Source: Bicyclus anynana (Eukaryota > Arthropoda > Insecta > Lepidoptera > Nymphalidae). From it: DNA of 64,000 bases. The stretch's first letter is position 1. Each line of letters starts with the position of its first letter. The position numbers and the translations under genes were made by a program. Below are positions 1 through 11,610 of the stretch, one piece after another. A model generated the notes under the pieces. It was not told the origin of the DNA, did not search any database, and saw only the letters and a program-made list of their open reading frames with translations. The DNA lies in contig NC_069104.1 in assembly GCF_947172395.1 (NCBI RefSeq), forward strand, positions 6,475,355 through 6,539,354, read 5' to 3'.

Positions 1-190
1 GACTTAAGCTCAGTTGTTTGTTAGGCAGCGTAGACACCGTCACGCTGCAATTTTGTGCAATAATGGTTTGTATTGATAATGTTTTGTATTGTAATTATTG
101 TTTATCATTAAGTGGGCAAGGAGAACATGTCGGGCAAGGAAGGTGAGTGTTTTTCGTAGTGATGTCATTCTGAAGGGATCCTTTAAACGT
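1..190 (+). repeat. Dispersed repeat with exon-like ATG and splice donor (copy 1)
   Basis: Much of this stretch matches the reverse complement of 19360-19580, including the segments around CTCAGTTGTTTGTTAG, CACCGTCACGCTGC and GAGAACATGTCGGG. At 127 an ATG opens a five-codon stretch reading MSGKE and is followed at 143 by a perfect donor consensus (AAG then GTGAGT). This could be the first coding exon of a host gene that was copied, or a transposon 5' region. The window edge cuts the left side, so the true start is unknown. Confidence 0.55.
127..148 (+). other. Candidate short first coding exon plus 5' splice donor
   Basis: ATG at 127-129, codons for Met-Ser-Gly-Lys-Glu, then a split codon and GTGAGT at 143-148. 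The donor match is ideal and the ATG context (GAGAACATG) is reasonable. No acceptor or second exon could be identified in the window. The same layout in the inverted copy near 19.43 kb has a weaker donor. This is inference only; a chance match inside a repeat is quite possible. Confidence 0.2.
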
Positions 191-1159
191 CATCTTCAAC
201 TTTATGAAGCCTACATAGGCAAACATAAGGCTGTTGTAATCCTTTAGTCCTTGTGACAGTTCGTACCCGTATTTTTAGAGTAAGGGACACTTTTGGGCAC
301 TGATCAACGGTGGCTTGGGCCCTCAAGCTTCGTAACCGAAGGACCATTATTTTTTCAGAATGTGGTTTGAAGAACATTATTAAATAAGAATCAAAATTTT
401 GTGAGAGAGAAAACTCTAAGAAAGCTATAAATTTTACTAGTTTCCTGTGGAATTTTAAAAACCCAATTTTTTACATTTAACTTTTGAGATTACATTACTT
501 TACATTCCAACTACCAATTTTTAAAAGGCTTTTAGTATTCTTGCTTTTAAAAGTTACAAAAGAGGTAATATCTGGACTGAATTCTTAAAACATCTGTATT
601 TTAAGAATTCAGTATTATTATTTATTTTTATTAATATTTCTATACAAAAAAAAAAACTTAATTATCAAATTAGTCTACAGTAGTATTAAAATGATATGAA
701 AAGTTTTATTACATTGAGACAATACTGTCTGCGACGTCGAAAAAATATATCTACCATTTTAATCCATTAAAACTAAAAAAGCAAGAATTTAAAAGTACCC
801 ACCTATGTGATTTTCCTCCAAAGAATAAAGCCCATACTAACAAAAGCCAATGTCTACTGGTAGCGAATATGTTGTATTATCCATTTCTACACATGATTCG
901 TAAAGCATCATAAAATTCAATTTTACATGCATCATAAAATTTTATATTATATTTCAATAGGTACCAAAAATATTGGTTACACGATAATATATTGAAATAC
1001 ATACCAGCACCGTATTTTTATTTCTAGCAGTCTGTGCATGAAGTAACCTTTTTGCTTGTATGGACATGCGAAAGGTAACCTAGATATTGTAATGTAGAGA
1101 TAGCAATTCACTTTTGATTTATAGTTCCCCTTAGGCTTATTTTCAGGAATTTGCCTCAC
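191..1159. other. AT-rich gap, nothing recognised
   Basis: Very AT-rich sequence with homopolymer runs near 650. Short open frames here have no family resemblance. No RNA gene, terminal repeat or splice pattern was recognised. Confidence 0.6.
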
Positions 1160-1470
1160 TTAGGCTGCCTGTCCACGAAAGCGGAGCGAGGCAGCGCAGT
1201 GGAGAAACGGAGTAATGCGAAGCGGAGTTGCGTACTGTGTCTATCCACCGGAGAGGAGCGCGGCTGCGGAGCTAAGTTAGAAAGTAATGCAAGCAAGTTG
1301 CAGACGTGATTCCCCGCTCCGCTTACTGGTTTTATATGAATTTTTAAACTAGCTCGCAAGTCCCTGTCCACTGAAGAGGAGCGGAAATTTTGTGTAATCC
1401 TATATTGGTTAATATTTCTCCGTTTCTCGGGTCCGCTGCCTCGCTCCGCTTCAGTGGACTGGCAGCCTTA
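1160..1470. mobile_element. MITE with TTA target duplication, Harbinger-like
   Basis: The ends are inverted repeats of about 38 bp with a few mismatches: GGCTGCCTGTCCAC at 1163 and its complement GTGGACTGGCAGCC ending at 1467. Both are flanked by TTA (1160-1162 and 1468-1470), the 3-bp target duplication typical of PIF/Harbinger elements. The roughly 305-bp interior repeats GAGGAGCGG and GCGGAGC motifs and is much more GC-rich than its surroundings. There is no transposase, so it is non-autonomous. Confidence 0.75.
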
Positions 1471-2331
1471 GGGCTTAGTTTTGCTAGCTCTTGCGACGAT
1501 GTCAATTCTTAATACATTTAAATCAATAAGCTTAAAAGAGTAAGTGGTACAAGTATGCTTTTCTGACTGAGTGTTACATAATTGTTCCTTTTGCCGTGGA
1601 GAACCTTGGGCCATGAAGTCGCGATGCCTAAAAATTTCTCCGAATCATTTCACCGCGGCTTACCAAAATATCATTAAAATTGGTCATATCTCAAAACCAT
1701 GACTTTATTACTTATCATTATACTTTAATATTATTAGGGAATTTTTTTTATGAAGTGGTTTTGACAAGATTATATTAAACATTTTTTGTTATACAATTAA
1801 TGTATTCCTTTTTCCTTCCTTAACTTTGAAGGGTCTATTATTTAAGAACATCTTATATAGAAATATTATATAATAGGCCGTCTTTTTTCTTTATTCAACA
1901 ACATCATGTAACGACATAAAATTCAATTTTATTAGCATCATAAAACTTTATATTATACACGTACATTTAGATCAGTAACAAGCACATTTTTGTACCTATA
2001 AATCATTTGTGCCGCAATTTGAAAGGAACCCACTCACGTTTTTATAAAATGTAACAATCATGGTGAGACACCATACAAGTTTCTATTATTAAGCAACCTA
2101 TGACGAAATGAAGTAGACAAGGTAAATGTACAAATGAGTGTACAATTACCTATTGGCTTTAATTAATAATTAATAATAGAATAGCATAGCATAAAAATAT
2201 GTTATTCTTATGGATCCATACTTACTTTAATATTATTAATTTATCGTTTATTGTTTAATCATACGTAGCATTGTTGAGATCTTCTTTTAAACATGATGGT
2301 GCCTTAGCCAGAAGACCACTCTTTCATGGTA
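1471..2331. other. AT-rich gap, nothing recognised
   Basis: No gene or well-bounded repeat. Phrases such as CATCATAAAATTT at 907-944 recur as CATAAAACTTTATATT near 1935, so part of this may be old diverged repeat. Confidence 0.5.
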
Positions 2332-2412
2332 ATTAATCTCTGAATCTACTGAACCAATTTTAAAAGTTATTTTACCAAAAGAAAACCACATTATTTGTAA
2401 ATGTCGTATGCC
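2332..2412 (+). mobile_element. Helitron group C fragment
   Basis: Matches the internal part of the group C Helitrons (better copies at 16197-16352 and 33243-33433): the run around AATCTCTGAATCTACTGAAC and CCACATTATTTGT. Both termini are missing. Confidence 0.6.
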
Positions 2413-2469
2413 GTATGTAGCGTCTCCTATTTTACTATATTTGTTGAATAATACGTGGATTAAAAGAAG

Positions 2470-2635
2470 AATCTTAATATATAAATGCGAAAGGTCACTC
2501 ATCACGAAATCTCGAAAACCGTCTGATGAACAAAAATGAAATTAGGCTGAGATGTCGTTAGTAGGTGTCCGCTAAGACCGGATTTTGCGACAGGGCCGGA
2601 TAAAAGAAGTCTAAGGGCAAACGAAGTCGCGGGCA
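2470..2635 (+). mobile_element. Degenerate Helitron, complete-looking 3' end
   Basis: Starts with a decayed TTAATATATAAATGCGAAAG head and ends in ACGAAGTCGCGGGCATCC followed by ATTAGT, a mutated CTAG terminus. The internal phrase GTCCGCTAAGACCGGATT recurs inverted at 4830-4875, showing a repeated family. Non-autonomous, with no Rep/helicase coding. Confidence 0.7.
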
Positions 2636-2979
2636 TCCATTAGTAATCAAATAAAAGAAATGTTTATTATCTTTCTACAAAAAAACTTAATGCTCTAAGT
2701 TGTCTGTCAGTAAAGTATTTAAGAACAGTTATAAGATGCGTTTGAATTAATTTAATGACAGTTGTTGGATTTCTAACGACGCAACATCTCTTGACGGCTG
2801 AGACAGAACGAGAGCCTGCGTTAGTCAGACATACTTCATTTAATAAAGGCTTAAAGCTTGTCAGCCCATGTTCCTATATGTAAGTAGTACGGTAGCCAAT
2901 TATGGAGTTTGGAACGTCGTAGCTATGGAAGATAACAGCTTTAAGGGTCAAGATCCTCAATTGTCCAAGCATAAAACCT

Positions 2980-3195
2980 CATTCACCCATATTCGCTTCA
3001 CTGTAGAGCACAAGTCTCCTCTCAGATAGAGCAAGGGGTTAGGCTAATAGTTCACCATGCTGGCCCAATGCGGATTGGCAGACTTCACACACGCTAAGAA
3101 TTGAGAAAGTTCCTTTGCCGTTTGAGACATGTGACATTTAATTTCTTAAAATGCAAATGCCTGAAAGTAAGAGATGCATGCCCGAACCGGATTCG
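2980..3195 (-). mobile_element. SINE-1 copy, tRNA-derived, diverged
   Basis: Read on the minus strand this is the SINE-1 family: a tRNA-like head, the segment AATATCACGTGTCTCAAACG (degenerate here), GCCAATCCGCATTGGGCC and a 3' end with GAGCCGAATATGGG. This copy has internal deletions and many substitutions, and its head stops near the B-box region. Confidence 0.8.
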
Positions 3196-3614
3196 ATTGA
3201 CCTTTGATAGCTTTTATAGACACCACAGTCTAAACTCCATATCGCCAACCATACTTACTTAGAATAATCTGACCTAGACTGACATGTAGACATCTTAGCC
3301 TTTTTCAGTCTTTATATAATGAGGTTTGTCTGGCAGTCGCAGGTTTAGTCCAAGATGAAAGTATACTACTTGTCTATGCTTGATTGCTTGATGGTGTATT
3401 TTAACGGTAACGACAGTGACTCACGAGATGTCTATAAGGAAAATCGACATCGAAACGTAATCGGATTATGGAGATGTCTTTTCCGTTCAGTTTTTGTACG
3501 GATTACGTATTGCGCCCACCATGACTCATTATGAGGGTGCTTTTTATAGCGATCTCCATGTTAAGGTCAATTAAATAGCAAGAACTTGATATAGATTTAA
3601 AATTCTGTAGCACA

Positions 3615-3747
3615 CAGTGGTGTGCACTTTATAGATGCAAAAATGGACTGCATATCCTGAGGAGTAACGAGGAGAAGAAGAAATTTTCGATTATGTACAA
3701 TTTGTGTTTAATTCATACTCTAGTTAAAGACCCTATGCACGCCACTG
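3615..3747. mobile_element. hAT-type MITE, CAGTGGYGTGCAC termini
   Basis: Left end CAGTGGTGTGCACTTTATAG and right end TGCACGCCACTG form imperfect terminal inverted repeats. The family is confirmed by 39193-39349, which keeps an exact 8-bp target duplication. No clear duplication survives here, which suggests an older insertion. 133 bp, no coding capacity. Confidence 0.7.
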
Positions 3748-3781
3748 TTATCAGGTTAATATTTGACCGTCATAATAATGG

Positions 3782-4004
3782 TTTTTAACTGACTTCAAAA
3801 AAAGGTGGAGGTTCACAATTCGACGATTATTTGTTTAATATTTGTTATTCGTAACTTCGTCATTTAGTAACCAATTTTAAAATTATTTTCTTATTTGAAA
3901 GAGTATACTTTCAGATTGATACCATTTCATCTTCATGAAAATCGGGTTAGTAGTTTTGTGTTAAAATCAAAATAACTGAAATCGGTTCTTTGAAGTCGGT
4001 TCCA
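3782..4004. mobile_element. MITE with AACYGACTTC terminal inverted repeats
   Basis: The left end TTAACTGACTTCAAAAAAAG and the right end CTTTGAAGTCGGTTCC are inverted repeats. The same terminal motif (AACCGACTTCC) appears at 33991, 34261 and 35131. The interior is AT-rich and non-coding. I could not assign a superfamily. Confidence 0.65.
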
Positions 4005-6011
4005 TATATTATTCGATAATTCATTCGAAAAAATGTGCATAATTAAAAAACCACATTGATGATTTGACATATTTAAAGAAAAACAAACACCAATTATTTT
4101 TTTTAAACATGACTCAAACTACTACGTTATAGTCATACTTAGATAAGTAGTAACTAATTTTCATATACTCTGGATTTTTATTTTTTACATTTTCACTCAA
4201 TACAGATATTTTATTTGTATGATACTCGTGAATTAAAATTCCTTAAAAAGAAAGAAGCGTTTTGGTAACTAATAAGTGTCTGACGTCACAAAATACGTTT
4301 TGTGTGTCTATCTATGAATTTATTGTCATGTCAGAAATCGTGGCCTGAGTACTTAGTGCTGAATAATTATAAGACGGTATTGCTCTCAATCTCCGGTTAA
4401 GAATGTCGTGACTTATGTCACTGGACACTCGCTCTGGCTAGGGTTGAAACGTTGCGTTCAAATATTTTGGATAAAAAATTGTTTTAAATTATTTTCCAAA
4501 TCAGTTAACAATCGCAATCATTAATGATTTATAGCATCACAACATACTACGCACGCCGACAATTAATTTGAAAATTTAATAAGAAAAATTAAGAACTAAA
4601 TAGGTAAATAAATGCTAATAAGTTGCTAAAAACGCTCATAAGTTACATAACTTTCTTTTATGAAATAGTGGAAGAAGTTAAAAGATTGCAACTTGATAAG
4701 TGAAAATCCATTATTTATAGAACCGTAACAATTCGCAGGATGTTTTACGAACACGAACAATGCACTGCCCTCCGCTCGTTAACTTGAGACGGACGCTCGC
4801 GAATTCTTTCGTCCTTAAACATCCTTAATACAACCCTGTCGCAAAATCCGTCCTTAGCGGATGTCTACTTACTATAAACTACCCCCCTGCCAAAGGTGAT
4901 ATCCGAAATTGTGCCCACTTATGAACAGAATTGAATAATGTACTAAAAATCTCAATAGTGATGTATGACTACAACATTTCATTCATTGACATCCCGCGTT
5001 TTCAAAGACAATTAGTGAAATACACATCAAAAAGGATATACTCGTATAAATCACTACGATATGCATTTGCAAAGCTGGATCGGAGTGAAAATATTGAAAT
5101 CAGCTTATTTTCCCTGTTGGCGAATTATTTCAGCTAAGATTCTAATGGAGTAATCTAGTATATTTTACTAGATCACTATTAACATAATTAGATTATGTGT
5201 CAAGTTAGTGTCAAATCATTAACTGTAAAAACTGTAGCCTGTCAATAGACACAGCTAATGCAATGAATTTTATGCCAAAGGGATACGAATTATTGCCCAC
5301 CTCAATTAAGTAATTTAACTGATTAGACAAATATAGATTTCTTTGAAAAATTGGCGTCATGAGAACTTATGGCCATTTTTCATAATTTGGCCTGAGTTTG
5401 TATAGAGACTGGGTTTCTCCTTTCGATCTTTGTACGTCAAGCAATTTTCGATATTAAAGAATGACCTTTCGCTTTTATATAGATTTACACCATACCACAT
5501 TAGAGAACATACAACAAAATAGTAGGTAAAATACTTTTCTACTATCATATCACGTTAGTAAAAATATATATATATATTATCACTACCTGTCGAGTGACAA
5601 CCCTAGCAGTGGACAACTCGTCGAGACTAGAGGTTGTCGGGCAGCCACAGGGCGTTGACCCCAAGCGGCCGACGCCCGCGCACCTCATATTCGCGCTTCG
5701 CTATTAAAACCACGTTACTTAACAAGTTGTTTATTTGACTCATGTGGGTCAATATCACAGTTAATCGTGTGGATTTTTGTATAGTAAAAAATTCTTGCAT
5801 ATAAATGCCATATCATTAGATGGGTATCAAGTTTATTTGGATTTTCAATTGAAAAGTAGACGCGAGTGTTCTAAATTAAAACAGAATTTTATGACTACAT
5901 TTTTTGTTGATGGAAAAAATATATGTATCATTTTTGAGTGTGTACGAATTCGAGTACTCGTAAACAGTAGGTACAAGTTTATATGGATATGTATACTACT
6001 CGTATATTAAA
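4005..6011. other. Gap: AT-rich, with one Helitron remnant and a GC-rich patch
   Basis: Positions 4830-4875 are a minus-strand piece of the Helitron family seen at 2470-2635 (GCGACAGGG and ACATCCGCTAAGGACGG). Positions 5585-5700 are GC-richer than their surroundings but match nothing I recognise. Short open frames at 4931-5137 and 5777-6010 lack family resemblance and are not called as genes. (TA)n runs lie near 5565. Confidence 0.5.
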
Positions 6012-6338
6012 TACTTAATACTTTTATCAAATCAATTTGTTTAGTTGATCGCGCTAATTCGCGCGCTGGGGAACCACCACTGGTCTAAAAAGAAAAAATA
6101 TTTTTGTGTTAAAAAAGTACTAAATTTTTTTGAGGTTAATAAGCAATAATTATATCACGCTTCAACCAATAGGAGCCGAGCATCTATAAAAATGTGGCAA
6201 AAATGAAAAAAAATAACCCTTTTGACATCTTTCGTAGCGTGAGCTGCGTAAACGGTTACGCAAAAATCTATAACGAAATTGTTCCCTTTAAAATTTTAAG
6301 TATTTCCACGCGGACGAAGTCGCGAGCATATACCAGTA
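6012..6338 (+). mobile_element. Degenerate non-autonomous Helitron
   Basis: The head resembles group B (TTTGTTTAGTTGATCGCGCT). The 3' part ends CACGCGGACGAAGTCGCGAG, the usual Helitron subterminal motif, followed by a mutated terminus near 6333. The middle differs from the other copies, so this may be a distinct subfamily or a chimera. Confidence 0.6.
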
Positions 6339-6715
6339 AATACGTATACTAGATATGAAGCAACTTCAGCAAAATTGTTTTATGTTCGTAAAATGATGCT
6401 CACAAGCCTTTCTAATGAGTCACAATACCCGAATTTTATAGGATTTCTCCGAACTCACAAGTGGGTTTTATTCAGAAGCAATGAGCATTATTGAATCACG
6501 AATCAATTTGGCGTACTGAATGTGCCCCACTCATTACTGATACAAATTGCGAAATTTTGCGAAGGCAGATATTCGGTTCAGCTCATATTGAGTTAGTTAC
6601 CGTCAAAAGAGATATGATTTTACAATAAAATAGAATCAAAATTAAAGTTAGGTTCACAGCTTTATAAAACCAGGCATGAATCGGGTTCGCGTACCGAGGA
6701 CTAATAATCACTTTC

Positions 6716-6925
6716 ATTATTAGCCGATTTATGTCCACTGCTGGTCATAGGCCATTTTTGAAAGGACCACCAGTCACATCCATCCAGCGGTTCCCTGTAG
6801 CCTGCTTGATGTCATAGACTGTCCTTATCTCTGGGCTCGAAACAACACTAGCTAACTCTTCTCCGGTGCGGAACCGCCATTATAGCACCTCCAGACACCA
6901 ATGATCATCGGCTTTTGCATACAAT
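6716..6925 (-). pseudogene. RTE LINE 3' fragment, degenerate
   Basis: On the minus strand it matches the 3' end of the intact RTE at 48.6-51.85 kb: GCCGATGATCATTGGTGTCT near the head, then a decayed CCTATGACCAGCAGTGGACA and an ATAATGA tail. It is heavily mutated and 5'-truncated, far older than the intact copy, and encodes nothing usable. Confidence 0.75.
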
Positions 6926-6953
6926 TTTAAAAATATATTAACACTAGCTGACG

Positions 6954-7132
6954 CTGCTCGGTTTTACCCGCGTGATTCCCGTTCCCGTAATAAAACGTGA
7001 ATAATATATAGCCTAATCCTTCATCGATAAATGGGCTATCTAACACTGAAAGAATTTTTCAAATCGGACCAGTAGTTCCTGAGATTAGCGCGCTCGATCA
7101 AACAAACTCTTCAGCTTTATATATTAGTATAT
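6954..7132 (-). mobile_element. Helitron group B copy
   Basis: Full-length group B on the minus strand: the head has TAATATATAAAGCTGAAGAG, the middle GGAACTACTGGTCCGATTTG, and the end GCGTCAGCTAG followed by a host T. Close relatives are at 17651, 37063 and 38299. The terminal TC...CTAG rule and the absence of inverted repeats support a Helitron. Confidence 0.85.
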
Positions 7133-8406
7133 AGTTTAACAGTAGAAACAAACATTGCTGTAGTACTAACCCAGATTAATTCTGTCACAAAATCTCTACT
7201 CATCATCATCATCATTATCAACCCTTTAGACCCCTTTCCTTACAGGATAGGTGATATAGAGCATATATCTTTACTACTTATTAAGTTCTTTCGTAACGAA
7301 ACCTTAGATTAAAAAAGCTCAGTAAACAAAAGGCCCAAGGCAGAATGTTCGTGGCCATGTAACTCCTGTTTTCGATACGCGGCTGCGAGAAGCATTTTTA
7401 AACCGAAGTTTGACTACTTTACAACTGTTCTTAAATAAATAACGAGGAAACTGCAACAGCGATCAGTGTTCCCAAAGTTATGAACTTTTACAAATACACT
7501 TAGTTTGTTCGGCGTCGGTTACGCTCGGAAGACTTTGATTTTTATATCTTTTGGCCATTAACCGTTTTCTTTTATAAATAGCGTCTTCCTTTTGACATTA
7601 TACTTTATAGATTGAATAAAACTTTCTCAGCTATAGTTTTCGGCGATTTTTGTTGCTTCTTATTGTTTTCTTTTGTTTAGTTTCTCGTTCCAGATTCCCG
7701 CTGCGGACATAATATAGAATGCCCTTGCAGCTTTCATTTGTCCTGTAGAGTTAAATACATATATATATATATATAAATAAAATTTAAGTGTATGTCTGCG
7801 ATTTCTCAAGTGCTTATAGTTATGAAACCATAACCACAAATGAGTTTGTTAAAAAGATTTCTGTGTTTGATCACCCTAAACCCGCTAATCAGAGTGACGA
7901 TTCTAAACTCCATATTTTCTCTCCTACAAACAATCAAATTAAATTTATACACGAAATGGAATTTAGTTCTACAAGTATTAGAAGATATATTAGGTAAAGT
8001 AAAGACTAAGAACTTCTACTAAGAGAAGGCAAATGTAATGTACAAAGTGTTCAAGTTATAAAGATCTTTTATATCTTTATTACACTAATCTGGAGTAACT
8101 ATCCTTCTTAAACCTTTAAAATCTTGGAAGCACTCAGTTTTAGACGCATTAAGCTAACAAGAAAACTTATTAACTTTATCTGCTTTATCAGTTATAAGCA
8201 TGGATTTAAGAGATTTTGTTGAGAATTTAGAATAATTATATTAGTTAGCTGTTTACTTTAATTATATAGTGTTATTTTATAGGATTTCTATTATTTATTT
8301 CAAAATTGATATTGATCTTAACATGATATATTTGGTAACAATTAATACATTGTTAGATTTATTCCAGAAACTTCTTTTATAATATCTTAACATTTAGGTA
8401 TATGGT
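7133..8406. other. Gap: AT-rich; (AT)n tract, no gene
   Basis: A (TA)n microsatellite lies near 7755-7776 and a CATCATCATCATTATCAACC piece, like SINE/LINE tails, near 7202. Overlapping short frames at 7788-8022 show no conserved domain. Nothing else recognised. Confidence 0.5.
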
Positions 8407-8550
8407 TTTTATTTTATTTATTTATTTATTTATACTTTATTGCACAAAACAAAAACAATAACAAAGAAAACAAAGGAAAACATAGAAAACAAGTATGTGC
8501 AAAGGCGGTCTTATTGCTTATAGCAATATCTACCAGACAACCTTTGGATA
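8407..8550 (-). repeat. LINE 3'-end fragment with (TAAA)n tail
   Basis: On the minus strand it runs from a GTTGTCTGGTAGATATTGC segment through TAAGACCGCCTTTGCAC to GCAATAAAGTATAAATAAAT and a (TAAA)n tail. This is the layout of a widespread lepidopteran non-LTR retrotransposon 3' UTR. No coding sequence remains, so the clade is uncertain. Confidence 0.6.
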
Positions 8551-9984
8551 AAGGAATTAATGTAATTAAATGCGGGATAGTGCAACAAAAAAAAATATAT
8601 ATAATAATAATAAAAACAGTATATTTATATATACTACATGTATAAATATAAAATATACATAATATATAATAAAATAAATAAATAAATAAATATACTTCAT
8701 AACTTAAATATCTTTTCTATATGTACACATGCATCAATGCAATCTTAATGAATTTCATAACACAAAGGTTAAGTAATTAAAATTATTATTAACATCACAA
8801 AGAAGAGCAGAAACTTTTAGTATTTTCAAAGAGAAGCAAGTAGATAATTTAAATAAAACCTTTTAAGCAAACAAAGTTGGATGCAGTTGCTAGTTGGCTA
8901 GAACAATAGCGAAGTCGTGCAACGCTAAACACGAAACTGGTTCCTTAATATAGTCTTTCAAGAAATTCGTTTTATGAGCTGCAGCTGATAAGACCTACTT
9001 TCATATGCCCTTTCATAATACCACTTGGAATATCCAGTAGCGTAAAACGAGTATTATGTGCAACCTAAAATAAGCCTTAAGAGTGATTGCCAAGGTTCTT
9101 ACCTTAATTGTATCTTTCTCTTTTTATTTCAAATGACATACAAGTGGGCTTCGTACTACCATTACATAAAAATACTACGTAGTACTACAGTGGACTCTCG
9201 TGACTATCTTAACTGAAAATACAGTAACACCTACTAATGCAGAATGGATTAATATTCACAATTGTTAACAGGTTGGCATTTAACTGCACGCTGATTGACC
9301 CACGACTTGCTAAAATCAATATATTCAGCAATATAAGTCAATCAGCTTTCGTCGGTGATAAAGACAGTAAGTATAACAGTTTTGTAATTAAAAAAAATTA
9401 AATTCAAAAATTCACGCCTCATACATCAATAATTATGGATTCAAATTGTCGAAAAGAGTTAATTAATAAAGATGATTTAACAATGCACACGGACTTAAAT
9501 ATATGCGATTTTTTTTGTTGACATTCGAAAATGCATTAGACCCTATATAGATATTACCTGAACTTCACATGCAAATGGTCTTTACTTTTTAAAATATGAA
9601 ATGTTCACGTGAACAAGAATTTTGAATAGGCAAACGATTTAGGAAAGTCAAAAATTTAAGTTGGAATTCTTAGTAAGAGGTACTTGTACATATTCTACGT
9701 TCACATTTAAATCTGAAAGTGATTATTAATTTTGCCTTACCCAGAACGACCTTAAGCGGTGACCTATGCTATCCAAATCCGGTTTCTTTAAGCTTTCTTG
9801 TACTTGGCACGTAAATAAATTGATATTTATATTCTTAATCTTTTAATCTTAATCTTAAAACTATCATTGTAAAAAACGTTACCAATGTTGTGAAGCGAAG
9901 CATCTTTCGTTCTGATTGCTGAAGCTCTTGAAGCTAGTTATTCTTGTTTAATTACAGGAAAAACTTGACGATTTTACCTGAAAC
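8551..9984. other. AT-rich gap, nothing recognised
   Basis: Includes an A/T simple-sequence zone at 8584-8695. No terminal repeats, RNA genes or coding signals were recognised. Confidence 0.5.
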
Positions 9985-10115
9985 AAAAAACAATACTCGT
10001 TAATAACCTTATCATAATAGATTTCGTAAAAACAAAAACCTCTTTGTAAAATAAAACATCTAAAAAATGATTTTCTCAAACTTGGCGAGCGTTCCTCGTT
10101 TATAAATTAAGATTG
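9985..10115 (+). repeat. Dispersed repeat with GGCGAGCGTT motif, copy 1
   Basis: Similar over about 130 bp to 12460-12592: shared runs include ACTCGTTAATAA and CTTGGCGAGCGTTC with TAAATTAAGAT. The copies are in the same orientation and about 2.5 kb apart. Class unknown. Confidence 0.6.
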
Positions 10116-10184
10116 TCTATAATGTTATTGCCAACAATTTCTCAGTTTCATATTTGAAAAGAATCAAAGGGAAAAAAGCGCACC

Positions 10185-10477
10185 TAAGCTCATTCGCACG
10201 AAAGCTTTTTTAACGGACGTTAAAGCGTTTAAATACAACAAATGCATTCCCAAGTAACACGATCTCGTTTATAAAACGCAACGCTTTTTTCGAACTGTGG
10301 TGCATTTTCAATTTTGGGCATTGGATATAGACCTTCATTTAACTTCATACTATATTTTTAACGTCCGTTTTTTAAGGTTTTTCTCGAACTCTGCTAGAAA
10401 AAAAGCGTCGTGTTTTAAAAACTGTCGTGTACATATACTCGTACTTGGGAATGCATCTCTCGTGCGAATGAGGGCTA
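10185..10477. mobile_element. TA-flanked MITE, CTCATTCGCACGA termini, copy 1
   Basis: The terminal inverted repeats are CTCATTCGCACGAAAG at the left and CTCGTGCGAATGAG at the right, flanked by TA on each side. A second copy is at 31755-32039. The shared interior includes AGACCTTCATTTAACTTCAT. TA duplications fit a Tc1/mariner-type origin, but no transposase is present. The open frame at 10297-10632 falls mostly inside it and is not a gene. Confidence 0.8.
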
Positions 10478-11027
10478 AAAATACAAAAATCGTACAATTT
10501 TTCACGTCAAAGCCCGTTTCATTCCGGTGCGCGTGTAAAGAATTATCTAATTCAGTTGATCGTCGATCGCGTGTTCCAGCGGTAACGATTTGTTTTGATT
10601 ACAGCTGGAAACAGAAACAAGCTATAAATTAAATGCAAAGACTTAATTAGCAACGCCGTTTCCAATACCATTAGTGGTACACGATGACAGCCATCGGGTT
10701 CGTATACAAAATTGATGGTGTATTTGCGAAGGCGTTGCCGACGTTAATGGAGCGAAAATTAGCGGGTCCCGTAAAAAAATGTTTTTTGCATTTTTCATTC
10801 TGTGCATTATCAGCTTGTGTTACGTTTGATTATTATGTTGTGTGATGTGTTAAATAAATATATCATGAAATCTTAAATACCTATGCAACAATATACAAAT
10901 CCTACAATCCAAACATACAAATCCTTTTTACTTTACCACCTCTAGAGTGCTATCTTGCGACATTATCAATGAGGAACAATTATATCCTTGAACCTGAGGG
11001 TAGTAATAATAAATGAATAAATAATCC
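10478..11027. other. Gap, nothing recognised
   Basis: A moderately balanced base composition in 10500-10780 contains no recognisable gene, repeat end or RNA. Confidence 0.5.
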
Positions 11028-11610
11028 ACATGACGATAATCTGGTTAAAGCCGAAAAGGAAAAACTATCAAAATACTTGGACCTTGCACACGAGATTACC
11101 GCCATGTGCAATGTTGAGTCAACTATTATTGTTCCGATAGTTGTTTCAGTCAATGGTCTTATAGCGAAAAGCATTGAACAACACCTTCAGAAGCTTTCGC
11201 TTAACTGCTGGATGAAGGGTCGGATACAGAAGATATTGAGTCTTGAAACGGCGCTTATTGTGAGTAGGTTCCTTACTATGGAGCCCTAACCGCCGGTTGC
11301 TTGGCCACTCAAACTTGGTCAACGCTGGGGGGGGAGGGGAGGGGGGTTCTAAGTACTAGTACCATGTACGCACATATGCCAATGAGCAATGAGGAGTTTT
11401 ATAATGGATAGTCTTGATTATATAATGAAAATCAAGGAGAAGGATGAAAGAGAGAATGGGAGGTAAATAAGACTCGCGACGTTGGTGGTAGGCTTTATGG
11501 CAGGGACACCATCGTCTATAATGTAGAAGAGTTTTTAACCGGTGAGTGTCTTGCACTACCCAACACGGGTGTTCATGACGATTTTGCTCCTACGAAAAAA
11601 AAAGAGGAGT
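11028..11610 (+). pseudogene. Non-LTR retrotransposon ORF C-terminus and 3' UTR
   Basis: An open stretch on the plus strand translates with the run EITAMCNVESTIIVPIVVSV, then VNGLIAKS, QKILSLETALIVSRFL and EP. This pattern (a Trp/Cys-x-V segment, IVPIV, LQK, TA-IVR-FL) is the C-terminal tail of invertebrate non-LTR reverse transcriptases often annotated as R2/R4-like. The frame ends at 11289; a G-run (11328-11346) and a decayed 3' UTR follow to an A-run near 11600. The reverse transcriptase itself is absent: 5'-truncated and degenerate. Confidence 0.6.

Noticed and set aside
10297..10632. 111-codon open frame
   Set aside because: Mostly within a TA-flanked MITE, including its right terminal repeat; no domain.
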